Source of the DNA: Methanoculleus sp. | Lineage (GTDB): Archaea; Halobacteriota; Methanomicrobia; Methanomicrobiales; Methanoculleaceae | Assembly (NCBI RefSeq): GCF_020696975.1 | Contig: NZ_JAJGBK010000020.1 | Coordinates: 93,993 to 157,992, forward strand | Reading direction: 5' to 3' | DNA: 64,000 nt | Shown here: in pieces, positions 18,072 to 27,347 of the stretch | How positions within the stretch are numbered: position 1 is the stretch's first letter | Layout of the letters: each line of letters starts with the position of its first letter | Program-made: the position numbers and the translations under genes | The notes under the pieces: model-generated | Told to the model about the DNA's origin: nothing | Database searches by the model: none | What the model saw: only the letters and a program-made list of their open reading frames with translations

Positions 18072-19832
18072 TCACGTCGAATAAATCTCAATATCGCGAT
18101 TGTCATAGACTTTTGTACGAATTGACCGGTCGCTTCTGAACCAGGCATAATCTCCTGCAGTATACCGGCCGACTTCCCTGTATCCGGGAACTTCCTGGTA
18201 CAAAAGTTCATCGAGATTCAGCAGAATGACATAACCCTGCTGATCAGGCTCTAGATTTATATCGGCAAATGTTCTATGAGAGGAGTTGTAACCGAAGTGA
18301 TCGGGTATCTGGATCTCATTGTCGATTCCCCCATCATCAAATAGATCGTGGAACCTCTGGATCTGACTCACCGGGACAATCGTATTCTCACCAGTCCTTG
18401 CTTCATAATACCACTCAATTCCTTCAACTTCGTTATGCGTCAGAGCGGCATTTGTCACGAAGATATTTGGTGAATCAAACGTCCCGAAAAGACCAAGGCT
18501 CCACATACCTGTCAAAATGATGAGTACAAGTGCGGTTTGCCGGTTGAAAAACTTCGGCGCTGCAAATACTACAGAGAGGGAGAGCACAAACAACGGTACC
18601 TGGGCATAAAGCATGAAGTTTAAATTGGTCAGGCGGTCGGGTTGATGGGAAAACATAGGGTTCAGGAAGATGATTGCCTCAATGATCAGGAGTGCGATAT
18701 AGAAGGCTGAAAAGAAGTACATGCGGTTCTTTACTGCTTGAGTGATCTTATCCTGCTTAAGGCGGATCAGAATTAGCGCGATGCCAATGATGATGAAGGG
18801 GATTAGATATCGGCCGTAATAGACGAATAGCAATTTCATCATGCTGGGAAGATCAATATTGATACGTGCTATCTTCTCTGTCGTCATAAGAAGGCTGGGT
18901 TCGGTTATCTTCAGAAGATAACTCTGAAAGTTTATCCTGAGACTGCCCATGAGGGCGTCACAGTAGACAAACCATGCAAGAAACCCCATGATGGAGATTG
19001 TGAGAGGATGTGCGGCACGCCAATAACGTTCGTGAATAAACCGGTTCAGTAGCCCTCCGGACAGTATTAAGGAGAGAAGGAGGGCAAACACGAAGAGAAC
19101 GATGAACGGATGCATGAAAGGGACAAGAATTGTCGGGAGAATAAGCAGAATGGCATTCGAGAAACCGGCTTTATTGATGTAACGACTCAGAATGAAGATA
19201 TATAGGGGCATATACGCGAAAAACAGGGCATGAGGGACGTTGAGAAAGTTGTAGGGGCCCAGGTAAAGAATGAATGAGGAGAGGATAGCGATATTCATCA
19301 AGTTCTTTCCCTTCAAGAAGAAACGGCAACAGAGATACAGTCCACCGACGAGGATGAATGAAAAGATAACCGGCATCACGAAGGCTGCACCGCTCACCGG
19401 GAGCCCCGACATCATTGAGAGAGCAGCACCAAGGATGAGGCTTCCCGGGTAGATGTTCCACTCATCATTGGTGAAACCTGTCTTGCTGATGTGGAGATAC
19501 TCACCAATATACGACATGTCGTCTGCCCTGCCCATGGAGTAGTAGCCGAGCATGTAGGGAATCAGCAGGATGACTGCATGATTGAGAATAAGTAACAGAA
19601 CTCCGAGTTTTTTCGCACGTTCCCGTCCCGAAAGGAGAGCGATAGAACTGATAAGGTAGCAGAGTATTGCGGCACTGTAAAATGATAGTGGGAGAACCGA
19701 GTAGATGTCCACAGCATAGCCTTGAGGCTGATGCGAGTACAGAATAAGGAGGTTATAGAGTATGAGGATGAACCCGAGAGTCAGGAGAAACTTTGGACAT
19801 TTTCCATTTAAGAAAGGGTCTGATATCTTCAT
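18072..19832 (-). CDS. Large polytopic membrane protein, GT-C-like
   Basis: A 586-residue integral membrane protein with about 12 hydrophobic helices from residue 15 to about 460 and a soluble C-terminal part of about 125 residues. The first long outside loop contains GRADDMSYIGEYLHI; paired acidic residues at that place are what lipid-phosphosugar-dependent (GT-C) glycosyltransferases use. The soluble end includes YYEARTGENTIVPVSQIQRF and resembles the outside domains of archaeal membrane glycosyltransferases. No exact family is recognised. It lies next to a GT4 and a flippase, so it probably adds or polymerises sugars on the outside of the cell; an O-antigen-ligase or polymerase role is an alternative. 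Confidence 0.65.
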   Translation of the reverse strand: MKISDPFLNGKCPKFLLTLGFILILYNLLILYSHQPQGYAVDIYSVLPLSFYSAAILCYLISSIALLSGRERAKKLGVLLLILNHAVILLIPYMLGYYSMGRADDMSYIGEYLHISKTGFTNDEWNIYPGSLILGAALSMMSGLPVSGAAFVMPVIFSFILVGGLYLCCRFFLKGKNLMNIAILSSFILYLGPYNFLNVPHALFFAYMPLYIFILSRYINKAGFSNAILLILPTILVPFMHPFIVLFVFALLLSLILSGGLLNRFIHERYWRAAHPLTISIMGFLAWFVYCDALMGSLRINFQSYLLKITEPSLLMTTEKIARINIDLPSMMKLLFVYYGRYLIPFIIIGIALILIRLKQDKITQAVKNRMYFFSAFYIALLIIEAIIFLNPMFSHQPDRLTNLNFMLYAQVPLFVLSLSVVFAAPKFFNRQTALVLIILTGMWSLGLFGTFDSPNIFVTNAALTHNEVEGIEWYYEARTGENTIVPVSQIQRFHDLFDDGGIDNEIQIPDHFGYNSSHRTFADINLEPDQQGYVILLNLDELLYQEVPGYREVGRYTAGDYAWFRSDRSIRTKVYDNRDIEIYST

Positions 19833-19997
19833 CGGAACCTGGTCTTCACTTCAAGCACGCAGCACAACCTGTTAGCGGGAATGCTTGTTCCTCCTCTTTG
19901 CAGATCTTTCGGGATTGCCGGTGGCAGGCGAACGAGAGCATGAGTTTGCTCGTAGCAGAGCCGTTCTGGCTCTCTCCTGGGAGATCTCATCCAGTTC

Positions 19998-21182
19998 TCA
20001 TCCTAAAAACCGGGCATAGACGCCCATCGTCTCCTTTGCAATATTTGCCCATGTATACCGCTCCGCATACGCGAGGATTGCCTCCCGATCCCACTCCCGG
20101 TCCAGCGCGGTGAGGATCTTCTCTGCCAGATCATCAGGGTCGGCGGGCTCGACCAGCAGACCGTACTCGCCAGAGGTGATCACCTCCGGCACTCCGCCGA
20201 CCCTGGTCCCCACAAAAGGCTTTCCGCATCCAAGGGCCTCGAACATGACCGTCGGGTTGCCTTCGTTGAGGCTCGGCAGGACAAAGAAGTCGCTGGCGTT
20301 CATCCAGAGGGTCAACTGATCCCCGGGGACAGACCCTAGCAGTTGCACATTCTCCTCCAGATGCGATCGGATGATCTGCTTTTGCAGACCTCTCCACTCC
20401 GGACCTGCCCCACCGATATAACAGAATGCATCATCCCGTTGGCTGCAGACCTGTTCCATCGCGTTGATTAAGTAATTGAAGCCCTTTCGCTTGATCAACC
20501 CTCCCAGTGTGAAGATGATCTTTCTCTCCTCCGGGAGGTTGAGCCGTTCCCGTGCGATGGCTGTCTCGATAGGATGGAAGGCTGGAGAGAATCCGTTGGG
20601 AATCGCACGGACACATCTGTTGTAACGTTGTAGCACTGGGACGTCCTTCTTGTTCACCCTGATGAGGGCATCGGCACCAGACCAGGCCGTATTGATAAGA
20701 GGGTGATCCATGGTGACCTCCTGTTCAAACCAATCACCATTCTCGTGAATGGTGGTGACTACCGGCTTCCCGTATTTCTCCTTCAGTCTAACCCCTATAT
20801 AGCCGGATGGCCAGGTGAAATGAGCATGAATAAGATCAAAGTGGAGACGGTGTTCCTTGATGGTTTGTTCCACCACCTGTAACCGGTTGTCGATCAGGAT
20901 CTTACTCAGCCAGACGATTGGGATATAGATGCTTCGGGGATAATAGACTTCTACGTTGTCGTAAGAGTAGTCTTTACAGATCTTATCTTTCCCAAAACGA
21001 CCATAGGATTGAAAGATTGGAGAAATGATCACGACCTTCTTGAAATAGTGACGCAACTCGGCAACAGGGTTTTTTACAAACGTATCCCCGGCAAATGAAT
21101 CATCCTGATCTGGATAGGACGAAGTGAGAAGCAGGAGAGATTTATCCTTTAGAACCTCCAGCCGATCCGGTTTTGCGTACAT
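19998..21182 (-). CDS. Family 4 glycosyltransferase
   Basis: A 394-residue GT-B enzyme that transfers sugar from a nucleotide donor at the cytoplasmic face of the membrane. Both Rossmann halves are seen: the N-terminal LLLLTSSYPDQDDSFAGDTF with the acceptor-side His-rich stretch FDLIHAHFTWPSGY, and the C-terminal KIIFTLGGLIKRKGFNYLI with the donor-binding EX7E motif in LNEGNPTVMFEALGCGKPFV. The length is normal. It has its own upstream TATA element (see 21254-21262). The donor and linkage cannot be told from sequence. Confidence 0.92.
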   Translation of the reverse strand: MYAKPDRLEVLKDKSLLLLTSSYPDQDDSFAGDTFVKNPVAELRHYFKKVVIISPIFQSYGRFGKDKICKDYSYDNVEVYYPRSIYIPIVWLSKILIDNRLQVVEQTIKEHRLHFDLIHAHFTWPSGYIGVRLKEKYGKPVVTTIHENGDWFEQEVTMDHPLINTAWSGADALIRVNKKDVPVLQRYNRCVRAIPNGFSPAFHPIETAIARERLNLPEERKIIFTLGGLIKRKGFNYLINAMEQVCSQRDDAFCYIGGAGPEWRGLQKQIIRSHLEENVQLLGSVPGDQLTLWMNASDFFVLPSLNEGNPTVMFEALGCGKPFVGTRVGGVPEVITSGEYGLLVEPADPDDLAEKILTALDREWDREAILAYAERYTWANIAKETMGVYARFLG

Positions 21183-21253
21183 TATCTCAATCTCCAGTGT
21201 CTGTCAATCCCCTCATGAGTCGGAACAACGATTTACTCTCCCTCACTACAAGT

Positions 21254-21262
21254 ATTTAAATG
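21254..21262 (-). promoter_or_regulatory. TATA box for the GT4 gene
   Basis: On the minus strand this reads ATTTAAATA and lies about 75 bases before the GT4 start at 21182, in the 110-base gap after the amidotransferase. It would make the GT4 a separate transcription unit. The leader would be about 45-50 bases. Confidence 0.4.
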
Positions 21263-21292
21263 AGGTGGTGAACGGAACACGCAACATGACTA

Positions 21293-22435
21293 TTATTCCC
21301 TGTTATAACTCCCGTAGATCTTAGTGGGAAACAGATGCAGTCTGTATGCGATGGTTATCAGATGCTGTAGTCTACGGACGAGAGGATAATACGAATCGAA
21401 TTCGGACTGTGCTCTCGGCTTAGAATTGATAATATTCTCGAATTCTTCAAGGCTGATGCCGAACCTGTTGCGGAGATACAGCATATCTGCCCTAACTGTA
21501 TCATCATTGCATGCCGGCAGTTCAAGTTTCGCCAGAGCTTCGTCCCGGGTCATCTGGTTGGATCGAACGAACGCCGAATAATGAATTTTCCTTTTATCTA
21601 TGCCAAACTTCTTCGGCAGCAAATATCCCTGAACAAACCGGGTATATATGGACTCATGGTGACCTGTACCGTAATCGATCCATCCCAGTTCTTTTTCGAG
21701 AAGTCTCTTTACATCCTCCTTAACATACGGCAGATAATACAAAGGCTTAATCTCTCGTATCCCCTTAAAAGCGAAGTAATACAGATAATCTTTAAGCAGC
21801 ACATTCGGGAACGTCTCAAGAGTTACGTGGCCAAATCTATCATGAACGGATTTTAAGTATTTTCCATCGCCATAACTCCATCCCGGAGGCATTTTTCCTT
21901 CGGTTCTAAACGAACTGCCGACGAGAATGTACTTTATCCCGAACTGCGCAGCGCATTTATACAGCGATGCCGTTATGGCCAGATCTGGAGGCACTTCCAG
22001 ATCCGGAACAGATGCTTTAAAGAAAGCTAATTCTAAATCAACGATCTCTTTCTCATCTAATTTTACAGTATACAGATCAACATTCAACCTGTTTACCGCA
22101 TTTTGAATATTTTGGATGGATATCTCCGTGTCGCATCCATCATCTACATGCAGCACCAGCGGGTTAAGTCCGTATTTACATGCAATGTATAGAGTATAGA
22201 TGCTATCTGTTCCTCCGCTAACCCCTATAAGGCAGTCATATTTTGCGGTTCTTTGACTCCGTTTTATACTGTCAACAATCTGCTGGAATCTCTGCTGTGT
22301 AGCCTCACTTAAGGGGAACTCCTGTTCGATGAGATCGTAGTTCTTGCACAGATTACATACTCCATCCGTATCGAAAGATATTCCCGGGATACTGTCGTCA
22401 CAGACGCATCTTGTACAAACTCGTAGTTCGGTCAT
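21293..22435 (-). CDS. N-acetyl-sugar amidotransferase (WbpG/PseA-like), copy 1
   Basis: A 380-residue PP-loop enzyme. The N-terminus carries two Cys pairs (CTRCVCDD and CNLCKNY) that probably bind zinc, followed by LIGVSGGTDSIYTLYIA, the SGGxDS pyrophosphatase loop. In characterised relatives (WbpG, LegG-like) the enzyme activates an acetamido group of a nucleotide sugar and uses ammonia from a HisH/HisF-like pair to make an acetamidino sugar. Such partner genes are not seen in this window. The ATG at 22435 is chosen because GGGGGT lies five bases before it; the frame continues to a TTG at 22447. It is about 35-40% like the copy at 26117-27265 by eye. Confidence 0.88.
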   Translation of the reverse strand: MTELRVCTRCVCDDSIPGISFDTDGVCNLCKNYDLIEQEFPLSEATQQRFQQIVDSIKRSQRTAKYDCLIGVSGGTDSIYTLYIACKYGLNPLVLHVDDGCDTEISIQNIQNAVNRLNVDLYTVKLDEKEIVDLELAFFKASVPDLEVPPDLAITASLYKCAAQFGIKYILVGSSFRTEGKMPPGWSYGDGKYLKSVHDRFGHVTLETFPNVLLKDYLYYFAFKGIREIKPLYYLPYVKEDVKRLLEKELGWIDYGTGHHESIYTRFVQGYLLPKKFGIDKRKIHYSAFVRSNQMTRDEALAKLELPACNDDTVRADMLYLRNRFGISLEEFENIINSKPRAQSEFDSYYPLVRRLQHLITIAYRLHLFPTKIYGSYNRE

Positions 22436-22752
22436 AATAACCCCCAATGCATATCAGTGTCGGAAGACCTCGCTTTCACTCCAACCCATGCGGGTCCTGG
22501 CAGTTTTAGCATCAAGAACCTTACAAAGGCCGTCAATGTTTTTTTGTGAGGAAGATCGATGATGGCATCCGTCACGGCGTAGAGATGCCTGCCCCCCCTC
22601 CGAAAACCACCTCCGTCGAGATTGGCGGCTTGCACTTTCATAAATCCATTGATCTCCCCGGACGTATCAGCAGCGTCACAGATCGTAAAAACCAGACTAC
22701 GTGAGTGTGTGGCGCCCGGACCGGGCATAGGGCCTGATTGAACCTCTATCAT
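22432..22752 (-). CDS. Small unidentified protein, translationally coupled
   Basis: A 106-residue frame that starts in an ATGA overlap with the end of the PHP gene and overlaps the start of the amidotransferase by four bases, filling the gap exactly. The second half (RRGGRHLYAVTDAIIDLPHK, then FVRFLMLKLPGPAWVGVK) looks protein-like. I recognise no family. The tight coupling supports translation, but the composition of the first third is unconvincing, so a remnant is possible. Confidence 0.4.
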   Translation of the reverse strand: MIEVQSGPMPGPGATHSRSLVFTICDAADTSGEINGFMKVQAANLDGGGFRRGGRHLYAVTDAIIDLPHKKTLTAFVRFLMLKLPGPAWVGVKARSSDTDMHWGLL

Positions 22753-23360
22753 CCTAAATCCTCAACACAATGGCAGTCACTGCCCCTGACAAAGTTTACC
22801 TGCTGGCCTCTCGCCAGATCGATCCACGCATCCGGAGGTGCGTTGTACCTTTTATTTAGTTCGATCAGGACCTCGCTGTTGCTGAGCGCTTTAAATATCA
22901 GACATAACTCTCCTTCCTGTAAATGTAACCCGGCTCGTTTCAGGAATATACCGGGATGCGCCCAGGTATTGATACGGGGGTTTTTCAGGACATGGTAGAA
23001 TGCATCGAGATAGACATCTATATCCTGTGGAAATGAATGGAAAGCAAATATCGGGTAATCGACCTGTTCCAGGACATTATCTTCAACATCAAGAGTTCCG
23101 TCAGGGAGGACCTTCGCTTCGCACCCGGAAAGGATGAACAAATCGTACTGCTCTCGCGCTCTATCGATATCTTCCAGATAAGCCTGAAAATCATAACCCG
23201 GATTCCGGCGGATATGTTCAGTGAACGCAACCAGAGGAATGCCGAGTTCTGCCGCTCTTCTGCAGTAATCTGCGACTGAACCTTTACCATCGGTATAATC
23301 TGTATGAATATGCCATTCGCCGGACAACAGATACTGTGAGTATTTCTGCCAGACTTTCAT
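22749..23360 (-). CDS. PHP-domain phosphoesterase
   Basis: A 203-residue PHP-family metal-dependent phosphoesterase. Motif I is GEWHIHTDYTDGKGSV, motif II is VAFTEHIRRN, then FAFHSFPQDIDVYLDAF, NTWAHPGIFL and the final RGSDCHC, which together supply the His/Asp metal ligands. Members hydrolyse phosphate esters such as histidinol phosphate; in this operon a phosphosugar or nucleotide-sugar step is likely (inference). The start at 23360 overlaps the stop of the ATP-grasp gene as ATGA; the frame continues upstream but that part overlaps the neighbour. Confidence 0.85.
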   Translation of the reverse strand: MKVWQKYSQYLLSGEWHIHTDYTDGKGSVADYCRRAAELGIPLVAFTEHIRRNPGYDFQAYLEDIDRAREQYDLFILSGCEAKVLPDGTLDVEDNVLEQVDYPIFAFHSFPQDIDVYLDAFYHVLKNPRINTWAHPGIFLKRAGLHLQEGELCLIFKALSNSEVLIELNKRYNAPPDAWIDLARGQQVNFVRGSDCHCVEDLG

Positions 23361-24415
23361 AAAAATCCCACAGCAGTATTGTTGTTCTCGAGTCCTATGC
23401 CCCCCCAATAACGAAGGATCTTCGTCCCCCATTTAATCTGGAAACCAGGCACATCTTCGTTCAAAGCACGCTTAACAGCAGCATAAATGATATTGGCACC
23501 TGCAAACGTCGAAAGAACCATTGTGCCCTGAACTCTCGGGTTGGACTCCAACAATTTTGGGGTATTATGTTCGTCCATTTTGAACTGGAAACCGAACGCG
23601 TAGTTTAGTCCGGTTGCTTCACTAAGTTTTCGCGCATACGTGATGAGAGCCTCGTGATACTCGACCGTGCCGTGGAAGGTGATGCCTGATTGAATGAGGT
23701 CCCGCTTCCTTGGAACAATTGTATATTCCGGGGTTTTCAAGACATCGACAGTGTATTCTGCATTGGGGAGATACTCCATTACTATCAGAGGCGGAAAGTC
23801 GGATCCTAAAATCTCGTACAGACTCTTCATCTTCACGAACAACGACGTCGGTTTTTCCAAATAGAACATCTCTTTAAGATCACGGGATTCGTCGACTATA
23901 CGTACGCCTCTCATCCCGTTGGAGAGCGGTGGTTTGACAACCACCGGTTTATCCGGCCATCCCAATTCCTTTGCAAAATCAGTCAGGGCCTCAAAATTGT
24001 TTACAAGACCGTATTTCGGAGTAGGCACACCTATCTGTTCTGCCAGCCTCATCAGTCTGTATTTGTCATTTGCGACAGAGATTGCAGATGCATCGGAGAC
24101 AGCAACAGATGTTCCAATGTCGGAGAACGAAGATCTATTCTCTGCTAAAACGGGTAGTTCAAGGGTGTTTTGAGGGACTACGACGTCTACGCCCTCCTTT
24201 TGACAGATTGAGAGGAGTAGGTCCAGATAACCCGTGTCAGTTGGTCTTGGAATGCGGTAAAAACTGTCGCATAGGTATTTTCCAACGACCTCTTGCTTTA
24301 TGTCTGTTCCGATTACCCTTACGTCTCTATTCTCGAAGTTTCCTTTTAGGGAATAGAGTGTACCTTTTATGCCGGGAGCCCCTGCGCCAGTCACAAGAAC
24401 AGTCAAACCATCCAT
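23357..24415 (-). CDS. ATP-grasp ligase
   Basis: A 352-residue ATP-grasp enzyme of the carbamoyl-phosphate-synthase-like group. The N-terminal Rossmann part begins LTVLVTGAGAPGIKGTLYSL; the ATP-binding part includes KPVVVKPPLSNGMRGVRIV, and LLESNPRVQGTMVL near the end matches the metal-binding ExNPR segment. Such enzymes join a carboxylate to an amine or thiol with ATP. It overlaps the deacetylase by 13 bases and the PHP gene by ATGA. A ligase next to a deacetylase suggests that an amino group freed on a sugar is re-acylated, for example with an amino acid (inference). Confidence 0.88.
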   Translation of the reverse strand: MDGLTVLVTGAGAPGIKGTLYSLKGNFENRDVRVIGTDIKQEVVGKYLCDSFYRIPRPTDTGYLDLLLSICQKEGVDVVVPQNTLELPVLAENRSSFSDIGTSVAVSDASAISVANDKYRLMRLAEQIGVPTPKYGLVNNFEALTDFAKELGWPDKPVVVKPPLSNGMRGVRIVDESRDLKEMFYLEKPTSLFVKMKSLYEILGSDFPPLIVMEYLPNAEYTVDVLKTPEYTIVPRKRDLIQSGITFHGTVEYHEALITYARKLSEATGLNYAFGFQFKMDEHNTPKLLESNPRVQGTMVLSTFAGANIIYAAVKRALNEDVPGFQIKWGTKILRYWGGIGLENNNTAVGFL

Positions 24416-25032
24416 CGTACAACCTCAAAAGCCTCAGCGTATTCCGAACTACACTGGATTCCTCGAGTCTTCGCCAGGCCATAAATAAACTCTTTTGAAA
24501 AGTAGGGTTTACCCTTGATGAACTGGGATCGATAATTTGTCAGGATCTTACACTTCCTCTCGACCTGATGCTCATTGAGTTTGTTGAAACACTGTGTGTT
24601 AAATGTGACATGGTTCCAGGGTAATTCATAGCAGATAACACTCGACGTAGTCTTGAAGGCTCTGACCATCTCGTGTGCTACGACCTGATGATCTTGATGA
24701 AGATCGTTGAGAGACGGCCCAATCACAATATCAGGGTTGTACTGATTCCTGGTTTTGATCAAGTCCTCCAATATATCCTGACGATATTGGTGGAGATTCC
24801 GTACCTTGAAATCAAACACTTTGCAGTTTTCCGTTCTAAGATCGAGATCACGGGTTACATTGAGAAATTCTACCTTTAAGGTATCTTTTGGGAGGCCTTC
24901 AGGTAAGGAATCTTCAGCTGTGGAGAATGTGACCCAGAAGATCTCATGCCCCTCTTCTAAGAGTTTAATGATTGTTCCACCACACCCCAGTTCAGCATCG
25001 TCTGTGTGAGGAGACAATACTAATACCTTCAT
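24403..25032 (-). CDS. PIG-L/LmbE-family N-deacetylase
   Basis: A 209-residue zinc hydrolase. The first metal site is seen at the N-terminus, VLSPHTDDAELGCGG (HxDDxE type), and the second His around LNDLHQDHQVVAHEMVRAF. The family removes acetyl from N-acetylglucosamine-containing lipids, nucleotide sugars or thiols. The protein has no signal peptide or membrane segment. It lies nine bases downstream of the DUF354 gene and overlaps the ATP-grasp gene, so the three are probably made together. Confidence 0.9.
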   Translation of the reverse strand: MKVLVLSPHTDDAELGCGGTIIKLLEEGHEIFWVTFSTAEDSLPEGLPKDTLKVEFLNVTRDLDLRTENCKVFDFKVRNLHQYRQDILEDLIKTRNQYNPDIVIGPSLNDLHQDHQVVAHEMVRAFKTTSSVICYELPWNHVTFNTQCFNKLNEHQVERKCKILTNYRSQFIKGKPYFSKEFIYGLAKTRGIQCSSEYAEAFEVVRWMV

Positions 25033-25041
25033 AACGACCTC

Positions 25042-26115
25042 CTAAATTGAAAAGTTATTCTGAAAATCGGGACGTTCTTTCATTATCCCTACGCTTCCGG
25101 GGAAATTCTCAACGAACCAGATCATGAAGGTCGTTATGTTCATCTTTTCGTGATTCAATCGATCCCGTTTATGTCGCCCTGCATTCCTGAGTTCTGGGTT
25201 CCGAAGCAACTCGATTGCCTTTTTGAGGGTATCATCATCACTTTCAGACGTCCAGAGCAATTCATATTGGTTCAAGTCACGGAATATACCACAATGCTTT
25301 GCCGTAGTGGATACATGAATGGCATGCGTTCCCAGGCTTGCCGCCTCTGACGCTGTCGTCCCTCCCTCGCCCACGTACAGTGTTGCATAATACAACAGGT
25401 CATGCAACTTCTCCGGGGAGATCCGGATCTGGTAGTGCTGCAACTCTGGTGGTACGGCCCCCTCTGAGGTGATCAGGACGCGCCCGTACCTTTCCAGCGC
25501 CTTCACGAGCCCGACCTTGTCGCGGACACCGCGCTGGCCGATGTCGTGGCTCGCCTGCCAGGCGACAAACCTGACGACAATAAACGTATCATTCTCGGTC
25601 AACCCTACTTCCGACAACACTGAGGGATCGGGCGTGAAGCAGGCGGAATGCAGGGCAGCCAGCTCCATATAACTGTCGAACCGGACCTGTTTTTCCCCAA
25701 GATCCTTGCGGAAGCAACTCGGTGTCATGATCACAGTGGAGAAAGGAACGTACAGAAGGTGTTCCCACGCGGCATGCTCGGTGTCATCGAAGATAACAGC
25801 AGGCACACCTAGAAACTTGGATGCATGCGCCGCCCTGATTGAGGAGAAGCCGAGAAGGATGTCGGGGCGGAAGTCCTTTACCGCCCGGTACATCTTTATG
25901 TCCATTATTGGGATATTGATCAGTTTCTGAAAAGGTGAGATCCCATAACTCCCGAGGTCAACGTAATCCAACCCGTACAACTGGAGCAGCTGAGTTGCCA
26001 CATCTTTATGGCTTGCCGTAATTATGATCTCATGGCCTCTCTGTTTCATCTCCCGGATGAAATTCTTGAAGTAATGAACATGACCCGGATGGTTGATATC
26101 GACAACGATCCGCAT
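25042..26115 (-). CDS. DUF354 family GT-B-like protein
   Basis: A 357-residue protein of the DUF354 family, which has a GT-B fold related to UDP-GlcNAc 2-epimerases. The N-terminus MRIVVDINHPGHVHYFKNFI is diagnostic. Also seen are GFSSIRAAHASKFLGVPAVI, FDDTEHA and the donor-site-like VGEGGTTASEAASLGTHAIH. Its reaction is not established; it may transfer or epimerise a sugar. The ATG at 26115 is chosen, just after the stop of the amidotransferase at 26117; the upstream frame (MKSTWG...) overlaps that gene. Confidence 0.85.
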   Translation of the reverse strand: MRIVVDINHPGHVHYFKNFIREMKQRGHEIIITASHKDVATQLLQLYGLDYVDLGSYGISPFQKLINIPIMDIKMYRAVKDFRPDILLGFSSIRAAHASKFLGVPAVIFDDTEHAAWEHLLYVPFSTVIMTPSCFRKDLGEKQVRFDSYMELAALHSACFTPDPSVLSEVGLTENDTFIVVRFVAWQASHDIGQRGVRDKVGLVKALERYGRVLITSEGAVPPELQHYQIRISPEKLHDLLYYATLYVGEGGTTASEAASLGTHAIHVSTTAKHCGIFRDLNQYELLWTSESDDDTLKKAIELLRNPELRNAGRHKRDRLNHEKMNITTFMIWFVENFPGSVGIMKERPDFQNNFSI

Positions 26116-26116
26116 A

Positions 26117-27265
26117 CTACGTCTGCGCCCCCAGGTACTTTTCATAAAAGATCTTCGGGATGACGTTCATGGAGCAGGCCAGTCTGATAGGCCATTTCAA
26201 AGCCTTGATCAGTGGATAACTGGTAGGGTAGTCGAGGAAGGTCTTTGGAGGGAGAGAGAGAATTTCTCTGAACTCTTCTTCTGTAAATCCAATCTTCCCG
26301 AGAACGATCTCTGTAACCTCTGCATCCCCGCCCGGAGGAGTCTTCAGGATCTCAAGTGCTGCATCCCGGGTTAACTTCTCTGAACGCACTTCGGCAGATA
26401 ACTGAATCTTCCGCTTATCTATCCCGAATTTCTTCCAGAGGAGATCGGTGATCACGAAACGTGTGTAAAGAGACTCGAAATGGTGCCCTCCACAGTCACT
26501 CCAGTCTACCTCGCGCCTGAGGATATCCTTCGTCTCCGCCTTACTATAGTTCATGTAGGCCAGGAGAGGGAGGGTCTTGATACCCTTAATGAGAGAAAAA
26601 TCAACCATATTCCGGATTGTCAGGTTAGGGTAGGTTACAAGCGGAAGATGGCCATACCGCTCCTGTATGCTCCGGACATACCTCCCATCCATGTAACTCC
26701 ACTTAAGAGGTTGTATGCCCTCAGTGCGGAAATTCATCCCATTAATGATCCATTTGACATTATTCTTTGCGGCCACGCGGTGGAGAACCGCATGGATGGC
26801 AAGATCTGTCGGGATCTCAACATCGGGAACTGATGCTTTCAGGAACGAGCGCTGGATATCGCTGAATTCTTTAAAGTCGACGGTAATCCACTCGAGATCA
26901 ACCTCAAGTATTCTGATAGCGTTGTTGATATTGGCAATGGAGACTTCAGAATCCCACCCGTTGTCGAAGTGAACCGCAAGTGGACGCAATCCCAATCTCT
27001 TTGCCATGTACAGGCAGAAGGTGCTGTCCGTGCCTCCGCTGACACCTACTATGCAGTCATACTTCCGGAATTGACCATCTCTCTGTATCTTACCTACGAT
27101 CTGGTCTAACTTCTGTTTTCCTTTATCATTAAGGGGAAACTGCTCATTCAGGCTGTCATGAATACGACAAAAATTGCAGACACCCCTCTCATCAAATCTG
27201 ATATCAGGTATGGTTGCATCTGAAATGCATCGGGAGCAGATCTGATGGTTATCGTTGGAACTCAT
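26117..27265 (-). CDS. N-acetyl-sugar amidotransferase (WbpG/PseA-like), copy 2
   Basis: A 382-residue paralogue of the protein at 21293-22435 with the same plan: Cys pairs CSRCISDA and CNFCRIHD, then IVGVSGGTDSTFCLYMA. It probably makes an amidino or amide group on a nucleotide sugar using ammonia from a partner glutaminase. No hisH/hisF-like genes are seen nearby. Two copies in one operon suggest either two modified positions or two different sugars (inference). An 82-base gap separates it from the GT2 gene upstream. Confidence 0.88.
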   Translation of the reverse strand: MSSNDNHQICSRCISDATIPDIRFDERGVCNFCRIHDSLNEQFPLNDKGKQKLDQIVGKIQRDGQFRKYDCIVGVSGGTDSTFCLYMAKRLGLRPLAVHFDNGWDSEVSIANINNAIRILEVDLEWITVDFKEFSDIQRSFLKASVPDVEIPTDLAIHAVLHRVAAKNNVKWIINGMNFRTEGIQPLKWSYMDGRYVRSIQERYGHLPLVTYPNLTIRNMVDFSLIKGIKTLPLLAYMNYSKAETKDILRREVDWSDCGGHHFESLYTRFVITDLLWKKFGIDKRKIQLSAEVRSEKLTRDAALEILKTPPGGDAEVTEIVLGKIGFTEEEFREILSLPPKTFLDYPTSYPLIKALKWPIRLACSMNVIPKIFYEKYLGAQT

Positions 27266-27347
27266 TCTGGATCACTGTGATAGATGGGTTTACCCGGCCA
27301 TTTCAGGGTAGAGATGCTTAAAGTGGGGACAAGAAGACCAAATCTCA

